64,000 nucleotides of DNA from Methylotenera versatilis 79 (lineage in GTDB: Bacteria; Pseudomonadota; Gammaproteobacteria; Burkholderiales; Methylophilaceae). The stretch lies in the NCBI RefSeq assembly GCF_000384375.1, contig NZ_ARVX01000001.1, positions 496,001 through 560,000 of the forward strand, in the 5' to 3' direction. Below the pieces are notes generated by a model that saw nothing but the letters and a program-made list of their open reading frames with translations, was not told the DNA's origin and did not search any database. Every line of letters begins with the position of its first letter. Position 1 is the first letter of the stretch. The position numbers and the translations under genes were made by a program. Shown piece by piece: positions 57,044-64,000 of this stretch.

Positions 57044-58132
57044 ATGAATATTTTTAATCGTTACTTTTGGCAAGAATGCTGCATTAGCATCTTGATGATC
57101 ATGCTGGGTTTACTGGCATTGTTCTCATTCTTTGATCTGATTCAAGAACTGGACACGCTTGGGCGCGGCGATTACGGCATCAGCAAAATACTGGTGTTTG
57201 TGCTGTTAAGTATTCCTGGACATATATACGAAGTAGTACCTGTGGCAGTATTGGTTGGCATGATGTACAGCCTGGGCACTTTAGCCAGAAATTCCGAGCT
57301 GGTCGTCATGCGCGTAAGCGGTTTATCTGTTACAGATATCGGTTGGTTATTAATTAAAATCGGTTTTTTATTTACAGTTGTTACTTTTATTGTGGGCGAG
57401 TTAATCACGCCAATCAGCGAAAAAATGGCGCAACGCATGCGCATTCAAGCCACTGATTCTGTTGTTGCCCAAGACTTTAAAACTGGCTTGTGGGTAAAAG
57501 ATGGCAGAAGTTTCGTTAACGTAGAGACTGTTCTGCCAGATGCAAGTCTAGTCAATATCCATATTTATGAATTCGATGAAAACTTCAGGTTGCGCAGCAT
57601 TAGCAACGCTAAAAATGGTGCGTTTGAAAACGAACGCTGGCACTTATCTAAAGTAACACAAACAAAATTCAACACGTTTGAAAAAGTGCAATTCAATAAC
57701 GTACAGACGCAATTTTTTAGTGAGGCTAACTGGAAATCACTGATTCGACCAGAGTTGCTGAATGTACTGTTAGTCGCGCCAGAAAAAATGTCTGCGTGGA
57801 ATCTCTACTCATTTATCAATCACTTACAGACCAATAAACAAAAGACCACACGTTATCAAGTGGCTTTGTGGGCCAAGATGATTTACCCGCTAGCTTGTAT
57901 GGTGATGGTGGTGCTGGCATTGCCGTTTGGTTTTTTGCAGCAACGTTCTGGTGGCGCTAGTACTAAAATCTTTATTGGCGTGTTGCTTGGCGTGGTGTAT
58001 CAAATCATGAATCGCGTATTTATTCACTTAGGCGTTTTAAACGATTGGCCACCATTAATGAGCGCGATCATACCCACCATTTTATTTTTAATAGCGGGCT
58101 TAGGCATGCTATTTATTGTGGAACGACGTTGA
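57044..58132 (+). CDS. lptG: LPS export ABC transporter permease LptG
   Basis: Encodes a 362-residue partner of LptF. MNIFNRYFWQECCISILMIMLG, then a periplasmic jellyroll domain, then LPFGFLQQRSGGASTKIFIGVLLGVVY match LptG. The last helices cover 275-355. Both genes form one unit; the LptB ATPase is not in this window. Confidence 0.93.
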   Translation: MNIFNRYFWQECCISILMIMLGLLALFSFFDLIQELDTLGRGDYGISKILVFVLLSIPGHIYEVVPVAVLVGMMYSLGTLARNSELVVMRVSGLSVTDIGWLLIKIGFLFTVVTFIVGELITPISEKMAQRMRIQATDSVVAQDFKTGLWVKDGRSFVNVETVLPDASLVNIHIYEFDENFRLRSISNAKNGAFENERWHLSKVTQTKFNTFEKVQFNNVQTQFFSEANWKSLIRPELLNVLLVAPEKMSAWNLYSFINHLQTNKQKTTRYQVALWAKMIYPLACMVMVVLALPFGFLQQRSGGASTKIFIGVLLGVVYQIMNRVFIHLGVLNDWPPLMSAIIPTILFLIAGLGMLFIVERR

Positions 58133-58152
58133 TAATGATCAGCTGATAACCG

Positions 58153-58578
58153 TTAGTTTTTATCCACAAAAATAAAGCGCGATTTCAATAATCTATCATG
58201 TAGATACAATTGGTTTTTATCAACAAAAATCCATATAAAACCTAGCCCGAATAGCAGCGCCGATAAACTAGCAAGCACATATCGAATAACGGATTCTTTT
58301 ATACTAAGTGTCGCACCTGCTTGATTCACCAGCTTTATTTTCCAAGTTTGTGCTGCCAAAGTTTGCCCGCTTTTACTCCAGCACCAGACAAAATAGGCGC
58401 CTGTCACCAACCACAAAAAAAACTGCAATAAAAAGCGTTTATACGAATGAGTGGCATCGCCGAATATGGCTATAAATATTAAAGCCGCTATAAACCATAA
58501 CGCAATTAATAGTAGCAACTCGTATACACAAGCGGCAAAAAATCGAAAGTAACTTATATTCATTACAGTTTTGATCAT
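58153..58578 (-). CDS. RDD family membrane protein
   Basis: Encodes a 141-residue protein with about three membrane helices (17-38, 50-68, 95-118) and an RDD-type core, including a terminal HDRLLKSRFIFV motif. RDD proteins are common and mostly of unknown function, some linked to cation transport. It is separated from the DUF3106 gene by a terminator but shares the strand and neighbourhood of the sigma factor cluster. Confidence 0.82.
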   Translation of the reverse strand: MIKTVMNISYFRFFAACVYELLLLIALWFIAALIFIAIFGDATHSYKRFLLQFFLWLVTGAYFVWCWSKSGQTLAAQTWKIKLVNQAGATLSIKESVIRYVLASLSALLFGLGFIWIFVDKNQLYLHDRLLKSRFIFVDKN

Positions 58579-58663
58579 CGTATTTTAGTCATCTTCTTAT
58601 TCATGGTTTCTTAATCGTCATTTTTAGCTTATTTGCCGATTAAGTTAACCATTATTTTCATAT

Positions 58664-58699
58664 AAAAAAGCCCACTTTAATGGTTAAGTGGGCTTTTTT
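58664..58699 (-). terminator. Rho-independent terminator after the DUF3106 gene
   Basis: GCCCACTT and AAGTGGGC, extended by A6 and T6, form a strong stem of at least 14 bp around an 8-nt loop, with a U-run on the minus strand. It starts 58 nt after the DUF3106 stop and is symmetrical, so may also work from the other side. Confidence 0.8.
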
Positions 58700-58756
58700 A
58701 TCATACATCTAAACTTAATGTTTAAACTTGAGCTTTATTTAATCGAAATCAGGTCT

Positions 58757-59266
58757 TTAATCAAAGTCAGGATCGTAATCTAGCTCAGGCGATTCTTTGC
58801 GCAATTTTTCGCGATCCGCTTCAGATAGCTTTTGATAATCCGCCCACTTTTTGCGCACTTCATCTTGCTTCTCTGGACTTAATGCATAAAACTGTTGATA
58901 GCGCTTACGCGCATTTTCGCGCTCATAAGGCGTCATACGACTCCAACTATTTAAGCGCTTTTGCACACGTTGCTGTTTTTGCGCATCCATTTTTGGATAA
59001 TCTTTAGCGATATCCAACATTTTTTCGCGCTGCCAAGGGCGCAAAGTATCCCATTCAGCGCCCAACGGTGATAACACTTTACGTTGATCATCCGATAATT
59101 GCGCCCAGGTTTTAGTGGATGCTTGACTAGTTGAACTATCATTCAGTGAAGATTTAATGCTACCAATATCGCCCATCGCCAAGTTTATCGGCTGATTGTG
59201 ATTGATGGTTTCTTGCGCATTCAAATGGCTTGCAGCGAGTAATAGCAACAATAAAATTTTATTCAT
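58757..59266 (-). CDS. DUF3106 domain-containing periplasmic protein
   Basis: Encodes a 169-residue protein with a signal peptide (about 1-17) and an all-helical body of short repeats: WAQLSDDQRKVLSPLGAEWDTLRPWQREKM, then YPKMDAQKQQRVQKRL, MTPYERENARKRY and LSPEKQDEVRKKW. The LSPEQ/MTPYER pattern recalls LTxxQ proteins such as CpxP and Spy, which are stress-linked periplasmic factors; that is only a structural comparison. It ends DYDPDFD, an acidic tail. It lies downstream of the sigma factor and DUF3619 genes. Confidence 0.82.
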   Translation of the reverse strand: MNKILLLLLLAASHLNAQETINHNQPINLAMGDIGSIKSSLNDSSTSQASTKTWAQLSDDQRKVLSPLGAEWDTLRPWQREKMLDIAKDYPKMDAQKQQRVQKRLNSWSRMTPYERENARKRYQQFYALSPEKQDEVRKKWADYQKLSEADREKLRKESPELDYDPDFD

Positions 59267-59326
59267 TACGGTCAGTTTCTTTTAAGAATTTTTTTAAGAT
59301 ATTTTTATCATTCTAATACGGCAAAA

Positions 59327-59346
59327 GCCTTAAATTTTATTAAGGC
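59327..59346 (-). terminator. Terminator after the DUF3619 gene
   Basis: GCCTTAA and TTAAGGC form a 7-bp stem with a 6-nt loop; on the minus strand TTTTGCC follows. It lies 43 nt after the DUF3619 stop. Confidence 0.6.
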
Positions 59347-59388
59347 CATTTTTGTGATCAATTTTATAACGAATGTTTTATTGCCTCC

Positions 59389-59811
59389 TTAAAGCTTTGC
59401 GTGTGCAGTATTTAATGATGGCTCAAAAGCCGTATCAACAAATGCTTCTGGCGGCAATTCTGCACCCAATAAAAACGCATCGCCGTGCTCAATATTTTGA
59501 CTAAAAGCTTGTGTTAATACAAACCCAGCGACAATTGCCGCCAATAACATGCCTGTGGTTGCAATGCGATGATGTTCCGCCCAATAAACCATGCCACTAA
59601 TCGTGCCATCACGATTGATTGCACCCGTTTGTTGGATATGCGCTTTAACTGCTTGCTCACGCCCATTTTCCAGTTGTTTCAAAGTGCGTAGACTTAAATT
59701 TTTGGCATGACTGTTTAACAAATCAGCGATTTGTTTGCCCTGAATATCTTCTGCGGCATGATCAGCTAAATAACTGTCTGATTTGTCCTGATTCATGTTG
59801 TCTTCCATCAT
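59389..59811 (-). CDS. DUF3619 family membrane protein (candidate anti-sigma partner)
   Basis: Encodes a 140-residue protein. A cytoplasmic region (about 1-80, with QIADLLNSHAKNLSLRTLKQLENGREQAV) precedes one membrane helix (about 87-106, ATTGMLLAAIVAGFVLTQAF) and a short exported tail. The start ATG overlaps the sigma factor stop (ATGA) with AGGATC upstream, so the pair is translationally coupled. Position and topology fit an anti-sigma factor; no known anti-sigma domain was recognised, so this is inference. Confidence 0.8.
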   Translation of the reverse strand: MMEDNMNQDKSDSYLADHAAEDIQGKQIADLLNSHAKNLSLRTLKQLENGREQAVKAHIQQTGAINRDGTISGMVYWAEHHRIATTGMLLAAIVAGFVLTQAFSQNIEHGDAFLLGAELPPEAFVDTAFEPSLNTAHAKL

Positions 59812-60398
59812 GATCCTGCTCCTAAATGTGCGATTGCGCGTGCGCCCAAGCCTTGTTTTTCCAGAATGGCGGCTAATGTGTGAACTGCACGAGAGCAATG
59901 TGTTTTAACACTGCCTTGTGAACAACCCATCGATTGGGCAGTTTCCGCAACGTCCATATCCTCCCAATAACGCAATATGAAGGCTTCTCGTTGACGTGCT
60001 GGTAATTTTTCAATGGCTTTTTCAATCACCTTCATGGTTTGACTGCGTTCAAGTTGCGTCATCGGATTTTCAGACTCATCTTCCACGTCAATCGTCTCTA
60101 ACGGATCATGATCGTCTTCGCCATCTTGCCCTGCACCAAAGGAGGAAAGTAAGGTTGTCCATAAATTGCGTACCTTCTGCCGGCGCCAAAAATCACGCAT
60201 GGTATTTTGCAAAATACGTTGAAACAACATGGGATATTCTGTGACAGGTTTATCGGCATATTTTTCGGCAAGCTTTAACATCGAATCTTGCACGATATCC
60301 AATGCGGCCTGCTCTTCGCGCACCGCGTATACGGTTTGCTTAAATGCGCGGCGCTCTACATCGCGCAAAAAATCTGATAATTCTTGAGAACTAGCCAT
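59808..60398 (-). CDS. ECF-type RNA polymerase sigma factor
   Basis: Encodes a 196-residue sigma-70 family factor of ECF size. Region 2 is seen around EEQAALDIVQDSMLKLAEKY and LFQRILQNTMRDFWRRQK; an unusually long acidic linker (residues about 90-115, GQDGEDDHDPLETIDVEDE) separates region 4: IEKLPARQREAFILRYWEDMDVAETAQSMGCSQGSVKTH, with helix-turn-helix. Region 3 is absent. It opens the sigma-DUF3619-DUF3106 cluster; an extended -10-like TGTTATACT lies 28 nt upstream. Confidence 0.9.
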   Translation of the reverse strand: MASSQELSDFLRDVERRAFKQTVYAVREEQAALDIVQDSMLKLAEKYADKPVTEYPMLFQRILQNTMRDFWRRQKVRNLWTTLLSSFGAGQDGEDDHDPLETIDVEDESENPMTQLERSQTMKVIEKAIEKLPARQREAFILRYWEDMDVAETAQSMGCSQGSVKTHCSRAVHTLAAILEKQGLGARAIAHLGAGS

Positions 60399-60425
60399 GA
60401 GATGAGTGATTAAATTGTTACTATC

Positions 60426-60434
60426 AGTATAACA
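60426..60434 (-). promoter_or_regulatory. Candidate extended -10 promoter of the sigma factor gene
   Basis: TGTTATACT on the minus strand is an extended -10 (TG-n-TATACT), about 28 nt before the start codon. No good -35 is seen. Confidence 0.35.
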
Positions 60435-60573
60435 GTTTTAGGTTTTATGCTGACTTGGGTTTTAGCTTGATTTAGGCTTAGATTTAGATTCGAGCAGCCT
60501 TAATAAGCTTGTAACTGGCACGCTTTTGGTTACAATCCTTGTTGTTAAAACACATTTGTGATTTGGGAAAAAT

Positions 60574-60825
60574 ATGGCACGAATTCTACTGTTAATCTTA
60601 TTAGTTTGGATACTTTACGCGGTAATTAAGCGCATCATTGCCAACTCCGAATTAAGAAATTCAGCTGCAAACAAATCTGATCATAATGAAAAATCGGCTG
60701 AACAGATCGTCCAATGTTCACAGTGTGGCCTGCATGTGCCCGAATCGGACAGCCATATCAAAAACAATCTTGTTACTTGCAATAATCCCGAATGCAATAA
60801 TACAGAGCCCAATCGCAAACAATAA
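60574..60825 (+). CDS. Small membrane protein with zinc ribbon (PP0621-like)
   Basis: Encodes an 83-residue protein. A hydrophobic N-terminal helix (about 4-20) is followed by a charged linker and a CSQCGLHVPESDS segment with a second CNNPEC pair, a likely zinc ribbon. This resembles the PP0621 family often found beside pilS/pilR. It is 28 nt before the pilS start, so it is probably co-transcribed with it. Confidence 0.8.
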   Translation: MARILLLILLVWILYAVIKRIIANSELRNSAANKSDHNEKSAEQIVQCSQCGLHVPESDSHIKNNLVTCNNPECNNTEPNRKQ

Positions 60826-60853
60826 AATACCCAGAACATCTAGATAATAAAAA

Positions 60854-62533
60854 ATGGTCATTGAGCTAATCTCCAATATTGACGCCACCATTACCGCTAC
60901 TCGCTGGCGCAGTTTAAAGCTTTATAACGTCTATCGTCTGGTGATTGCATTGATGTTTTTAATCACGCAAAGCACGATGAGTGAAGGCCATCTTTTACAA
61001 ATTGGCGAAAAATATTTATTTTCAAACTTGGTATTAGGCTACTTTATTTTTAGCTGTATATCTGCCATTTTAACTTCGCTGGAAAAACCCAATATCGATT
61101 TCAATCTGCCTGCTCAAATCATTATCGATATCATTTTTATTGTGTTGTTAATGCATGCACAGCAAGATGGCGTAAGCGGTGTGGGTTTATTGCTGATTGT
61201 CACTATTGCCAGCGCAAGTTTAATCAGCGAGGGCCGTCTGGCACTGTTTTACGCAGCGCTCGCCACGATTGGTATATTAATTGAGCAAACCTATCTGATG
61301 CTGATAATCGATAGAGAGATTCAAAGTTATACAGGTGCAGTGATGCTAAGCTTAAGTTGTTTTGCGACTGCATGGCTGGCGTATAGTTTGGCTAAGCGTG
61401 TTCAACAAAGTGAATTGCTGGCCTCACAACGCGGTTTAGATGTCAAAAATCTGGCGCAGATTAACGCATTAATCACACATGAAATGCATGATGGTGTATT
61501 AGTAGTCGATCAAAACTTTCAAATTAAACACCACAATATGCAAGCTAGAACCTTATTAGGCTTATATAGCAATACAGACAACAGCAATGCAGATAATTGG
61601 CAGGAAAATTCGTTAAAAGACGTTTCACCAGACATTAGTAAAATGCTGCAAAATTGGATGTCTGAAACAGAAAATACACTAGAAAATATCCTGCCGAATA
61701 TGCAACCCAATATTCAAGCTAACATTTTAAAACTGAATGCTTTATCACGTGAGTTAAGACTGAGGTTTTTGCCTGTTAGTGATAATCGCCAACAAGGCGC
61801 GGTGATCTTTATTGAGGATTGGTCACAAATGCAAACACAAGCACACCAAGTTAAATTGGCCGCTCTTGGACGACTTACGGCCAATATTGCGCATGAGATT
61901 CGTAATCCGCTGAGCGCGATTAGCCACGCTAACCAACTGTTGCAGGAAGAGGATAACGACGCTGCAACGAAGCGTATGCTGCAAATCATTGGCGACAATG
62001 TTCAGCGTGTTGACCAAATTATAAAGGATGTATTAGAGCTAAATCGGCGTGATCGTACCAATCAAGAAATGATTCACCTTGGGAATTTTATTACCGATTT
62101 TTATACGCAATTTTGTGCGGTAGAAAAAATTCCGCCGCGATGTTTTAAATTAGAACTGAATGCGCTAGAAAAAATTCAAGATACTGTGATTTCTTTTGAC
62201 CGTAGGCATTTAAACCAAATTTTGTGGAACCTGTGCAAAAATGGCTGGCGGCATTCGCAACAAAATGAAAACAGCTTAAAATTATTAGTATCGATAAAAA
62301 TACAGACTGTGCAAATTGAAATTAACGATGATGGTAGTGGCATACCAGAAAACGTCCGCAGTCATTTGTTTGAACCGTTTTTTACCACAGAAAAATCCGG
62401 CACTGGTTTGGGGCTTTACATCGCGCGCGAACTGGCCGATGCGAATGGCGCAAAACTGCAACATAAAACGCCAACGAGTCTCGCAACATCCAATATTGGC
62501 ACGCAATTTATCATTTACATCAAAAAGGCTTAA
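60854..62533 (+). CDS. pilS: Sensor histidine kinase PilS
   Basis: Encodes a 559-residue sensor kinase. Six or so membrane helices (about 25-180) precede a PAS-like region (205-325, EMHDGVLVVDQNFQIKHHN). The H-box is ANIAHEIRNPLSAI (H347) and the ATP-binding domain ends with NDDGSGIPE and GTGLGLYIARE. The architecture matches PilS of type IV pilus regulation. The pilR gene follows after 5 nt. The gene after it is beyond the window. Confidence 0.92.
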   Translation: MVIELISNIDATITATRWRSLKLYNVYRLVIALMFLITQSTMSEGHLLQIGEKYLFSNLVLGYFIFSCISAILTSLEKPNIDFNLPAQIIIDIIFIVLLMHAQQDGVSGVGLLLIVTIASASLISEGRLALFYAALATIGILIEQTYLMLIIDREIQSYTGAVMLSLSCFATAWLAYSLAKRVQQSELLASQRGLDVKNLAQINALITHEMHDGVLVVDQNFQIKHHNMQARTLLGLYSNTDNSNADNWQENSLKDVSPDISKMLQNWMSETENTLENILPNMQPNIQANILKLNALSRELRLRFLPVSDNRQQGAVIFIEDWSQMQTQAHQVKLAALGRLTANIAHEIRNPLSAISHANQLLQEEDNDAATKRMLQIIGDNVQRVDQIIKDVLELNRRDRTNQEMIHLGNFITDFYTQFCAVEKIPPRCFKLELNALEKIQDTVISFDRRHLNQILWNLCKNGWRHSQQNENSLKLLVSIKIQTVQIEINDDGSGIPENVRSHLFEPFFTTEKSGTGLGLYIARELADANGAKLQHKTPTSLATSNIGTQFIIYIKKA

Positions 62534-62538
62534 ATTTA

Positions 62539-63960
62539 ATGGCGCAATTTAACTGCTTAGTGGTAGATGATGAAACGGATATTCGTGAACTAGTGGTTTT
62601 AACGCTAGAGCGCATGGATATTAGAGCGGATAGCGCTAGCAACCTTGCCGAAGCCAAACAATTATTGGCCAGCCAAAGCTACAATTTATGTCTGACTGAT
62701 ATGCGCCTGCCAGACGGATTAGGGCTGGAATTAGTACAACATATCGCAGCCAATTATATTGGCTTGCCTGTTGCGGTGATTACCGCTTATGGTAGTGCCG
62801 AAAACGCCGTTTCTGCTTTAAAAGCGGGCGCTTTTGACTATTTAACCAAGCCCATTTCCCTGAAACAACTGCGCCCGTTAGTGGAATCTGCACTTAAACT
62901 ATCCAGTTCGGACGTCAAACAAACGCAAAATACGGTTGATTTGATTGGCAAATCGCCTGCCATGGATTATGTGCGTACCATGATTGCAAAACTCGCGCGT
63001 AGCCAAGCACCTGTGTACATCAGCGGCGAATCTGGTAGCGGCAAAGAGTTAGCAGCAAGACTTATTCACAGCAATAGCTCCAGACGCGATAAATCTTTTG
63101 TCGCAGTTAACTGTGGCGCGATACCCGAAAACCTAATGGAAAGTGAGTTTTTCGGTTATAAAAAAGGCGCTTTTACAGGCGCAGTACAAGATACTTCTGG
63201 CTTATTTCAAGCAGCTAATGGCGGCACGCTTTTTTTAGATGAAGTCGCTGATTTGCCGCTAGCCATGCAAGTTAAATTATTACGCGCAATTCAGGAGAAA
63301 AAAGTGCGCACCGTTGGGGGCACTGCTGAAGAAAGTGTAGATGTGCGCATCATCAGCGCCACGCATAAAAACTTGAGCGATATGATGAGCAACGGCTTGT
63401 TCAGGCAAGATTTATATTACCGCTTAAATGTGATTCAGTTGAAAATGCCCGCTTTAAGAGATCGCCCAGAAGATATACCAGAGTTAACACAAAAATTATT
63501 GCAAAAACTCTGTGATTCACAAGCCATTACAATGCCGGCATTAGAAGAAAGTGCGGCTAAGCTAATTGGGAAATTGCATTTTGACGGCAATGTGCGCGAG
63601 CTAGAAAATATGCTAGAACGCGCATTGGCCTTATGTGATGGGCAGAAAATCTGCACCGATGATTTATTGATGGATCAAGAGTTTAAATTTAGAGCAGAAG
63701 ACAAAATCACTTTTGATCTTAACAAAAGTGATTTAGGCAAAGGTGATTCAGGCAAAACGCTGGAATTAGGTTTATCAGAATATTTAGAAGATATTGAAAA
63801 GCGTGCGATTTTAAAAGCATTAGCTAAAGCTAATAATAATAAAACCGCAGCTGCTAAATTGTTGGGCGTTAGCTTTAGAACCTTAAGATATCGATTAGCC
63901 AAGTTGGGGCTGGCTAAAGATGACGATACGGATATGTCGGATGAAAGTCTGTACGATTAA
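62539..63960 (+). CDS. pilR: Sigma-54-dependent response regulator PilR
   Basis: Encodes a 473-residue NtrC-family regulator. The receiver domain has the phospho-acceptor D54 (LCLTDMRLPDG) and D10/D11. The AAA+ domain shows Walker A GESGSGKE, the sigma-54-contacting GAFTGA and Walker B GGTLFLDEVAD. A Fis-type helix-turn-helix (NNKTAAAKLLGVSFRTLRYRL) lies at the end. PilR activates pilin transcription from sigma-54 promoters in its family; a direct target here is unknown. Confidence 0.95.
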   Translation: MAQFNCLVVDDETDIRELVVLTLERMDIRADSASNLAEAKQLLASQSYNLCLTDMRLPDGLGLELVQHIAANYIGLPVAVITAYGSAENAVSALKAGAFDYLTKPISLKQLRPLVESALKLSSSDVKQTQNTVDLIGKSPAMDYVRTMIAKLARSQAPVYISGESGSGKELAARLIHSNSSRRDKSFVAVNCGAIPENLMESEFFGYKKGAFTGAVQDTSGLFQAANGGTLFLDEVADLPLAMQVKLLRAIQEKKVRTVGGTAEESVDVRIISATHKNLSDMMSNGLFRQDLYYRLNVIQLKMPALRDRPEDIPELTQKLLQKLCDSQAITMPALEESAAKLIGKLHFDGNVRELENMLERALALCDGQKICTDDLLMDQEFKFRAEDKITFDLNKSDLGKGDSGKTLELGLSEYLEDIEKRAILKALAKANNNKTAAAKLLGVSFRTLRYRLAKLGLAKDDDTDMSDESLYD

Positions 63961-63972
63961 GTAGTTGGTCAG

Positions 63973-64000
63973 GATTAATGAATGTCGTTATTCATTAATC
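63973..64000. repeat. Palindrome after pilR, cut by the window edge
   Basis: GATTAATGAAT (63973-63983) and ATTCATTAATC (63990-64000) are perfect 11-bp complements around a 6-nt centre, 13 nt after the pilR stop. What follows is outside the window, so a terminator cannot be told from another inverted repeat. Confidence 0.6.

Overview
The window is a chromosomal segment of an AT-rich betaproteobacterium, most likely a methylotroph of the Methylophilaceae (Methylotenera-like). Three things point there: the gene order matches betaproteobacterial chromosomes (tRNA-tuf-secE-nusG-rplKAJL-rpoBC, petABC-sspAB, tatABC-hinT-hisEIFAHB, mlaFEDCB-bolA-murA-hisGDC); the RuMP-cycle enzyme 3-hexulose-6-phosphate synthase sits inside the histidine cluster; and the protein sequences read as typical for that group. 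The genus is an inference. No insertion sequence, prophage, CRISPR array or rRNA was seen, so this is core genome.

Layout. 1-12.6 kb (minus strand): rpoC (cut by the window edge), rpoB, rplL, rplJ, rplA, rplK, nusG, secE, tRNA-Trp, tuf, then tRNA-Thr(GGT), tRNA-Gly(TCC), tRNA-Tyr(GTA) and tRNA-Thr(TGT). This is the order known from the E. coli thrU-tyrU-glyT-thrT-tufB region, with leaders and an attenuator-like hairpin between blocks. 12.7-17.5 kb: sspB, sspA, the cytochrome bc1 operon petABC and a Nif3-like gene. 17.6-30.6 kb: a membrane-anchored DegS-type protease, tatCBA, hinT, hisEIFAHB, hps with its own promoter and terminator, hisC, hisD, hisG, murA, grxD and bolA. 30.7-35.8 kb: an ABC-2 exporter and the mlaFEDCB phospholipid-transport operon. 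35.9-38.6 kb: a type IV pilin-like gene and a divergent orphan membrane histidine kinase. 38.7-42.7 kb: System II cytochrome c maturation (ccsA, resB) and a diheme cytochrome c4. 42.8-50.4 kb: engB, an exported cupin, trmB, a MidA-like methyltransferase, an SDR reductase, ttcA and topA. 50.6-58.1 kb: pbpG, a solitary H-protein-like gene, a repeat-containing coiled-coil protein, holC, pepA, lptF and lptG. 58.2-60.4 kb: an RDD protein, DUF3106, DUF3619 and ECF sigma factor cluster. 60.6-64.0 kb: a small zinc-ribbon protein and the pilS-pilR two-component pair.

How the genes fit together. The respiratory genes (petABC, ccsA/resB, cytochrome c4) make and mature the c-type electron chain. The Tat genes can export the Rieske protein. 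The mla, lpt, murA and pbpG genes maintain the envelope. The most unusual items are the hexulose-phosphate synthase fused to a transmembrane helix and an Ala/Pro/Glu-rich tail, the sigma factor module with a possible membrane anti-sigma partner, a coiled-coil protein built on 91-residue repeats, and a perfect 12-bp inverted repeat in the petABC leader.
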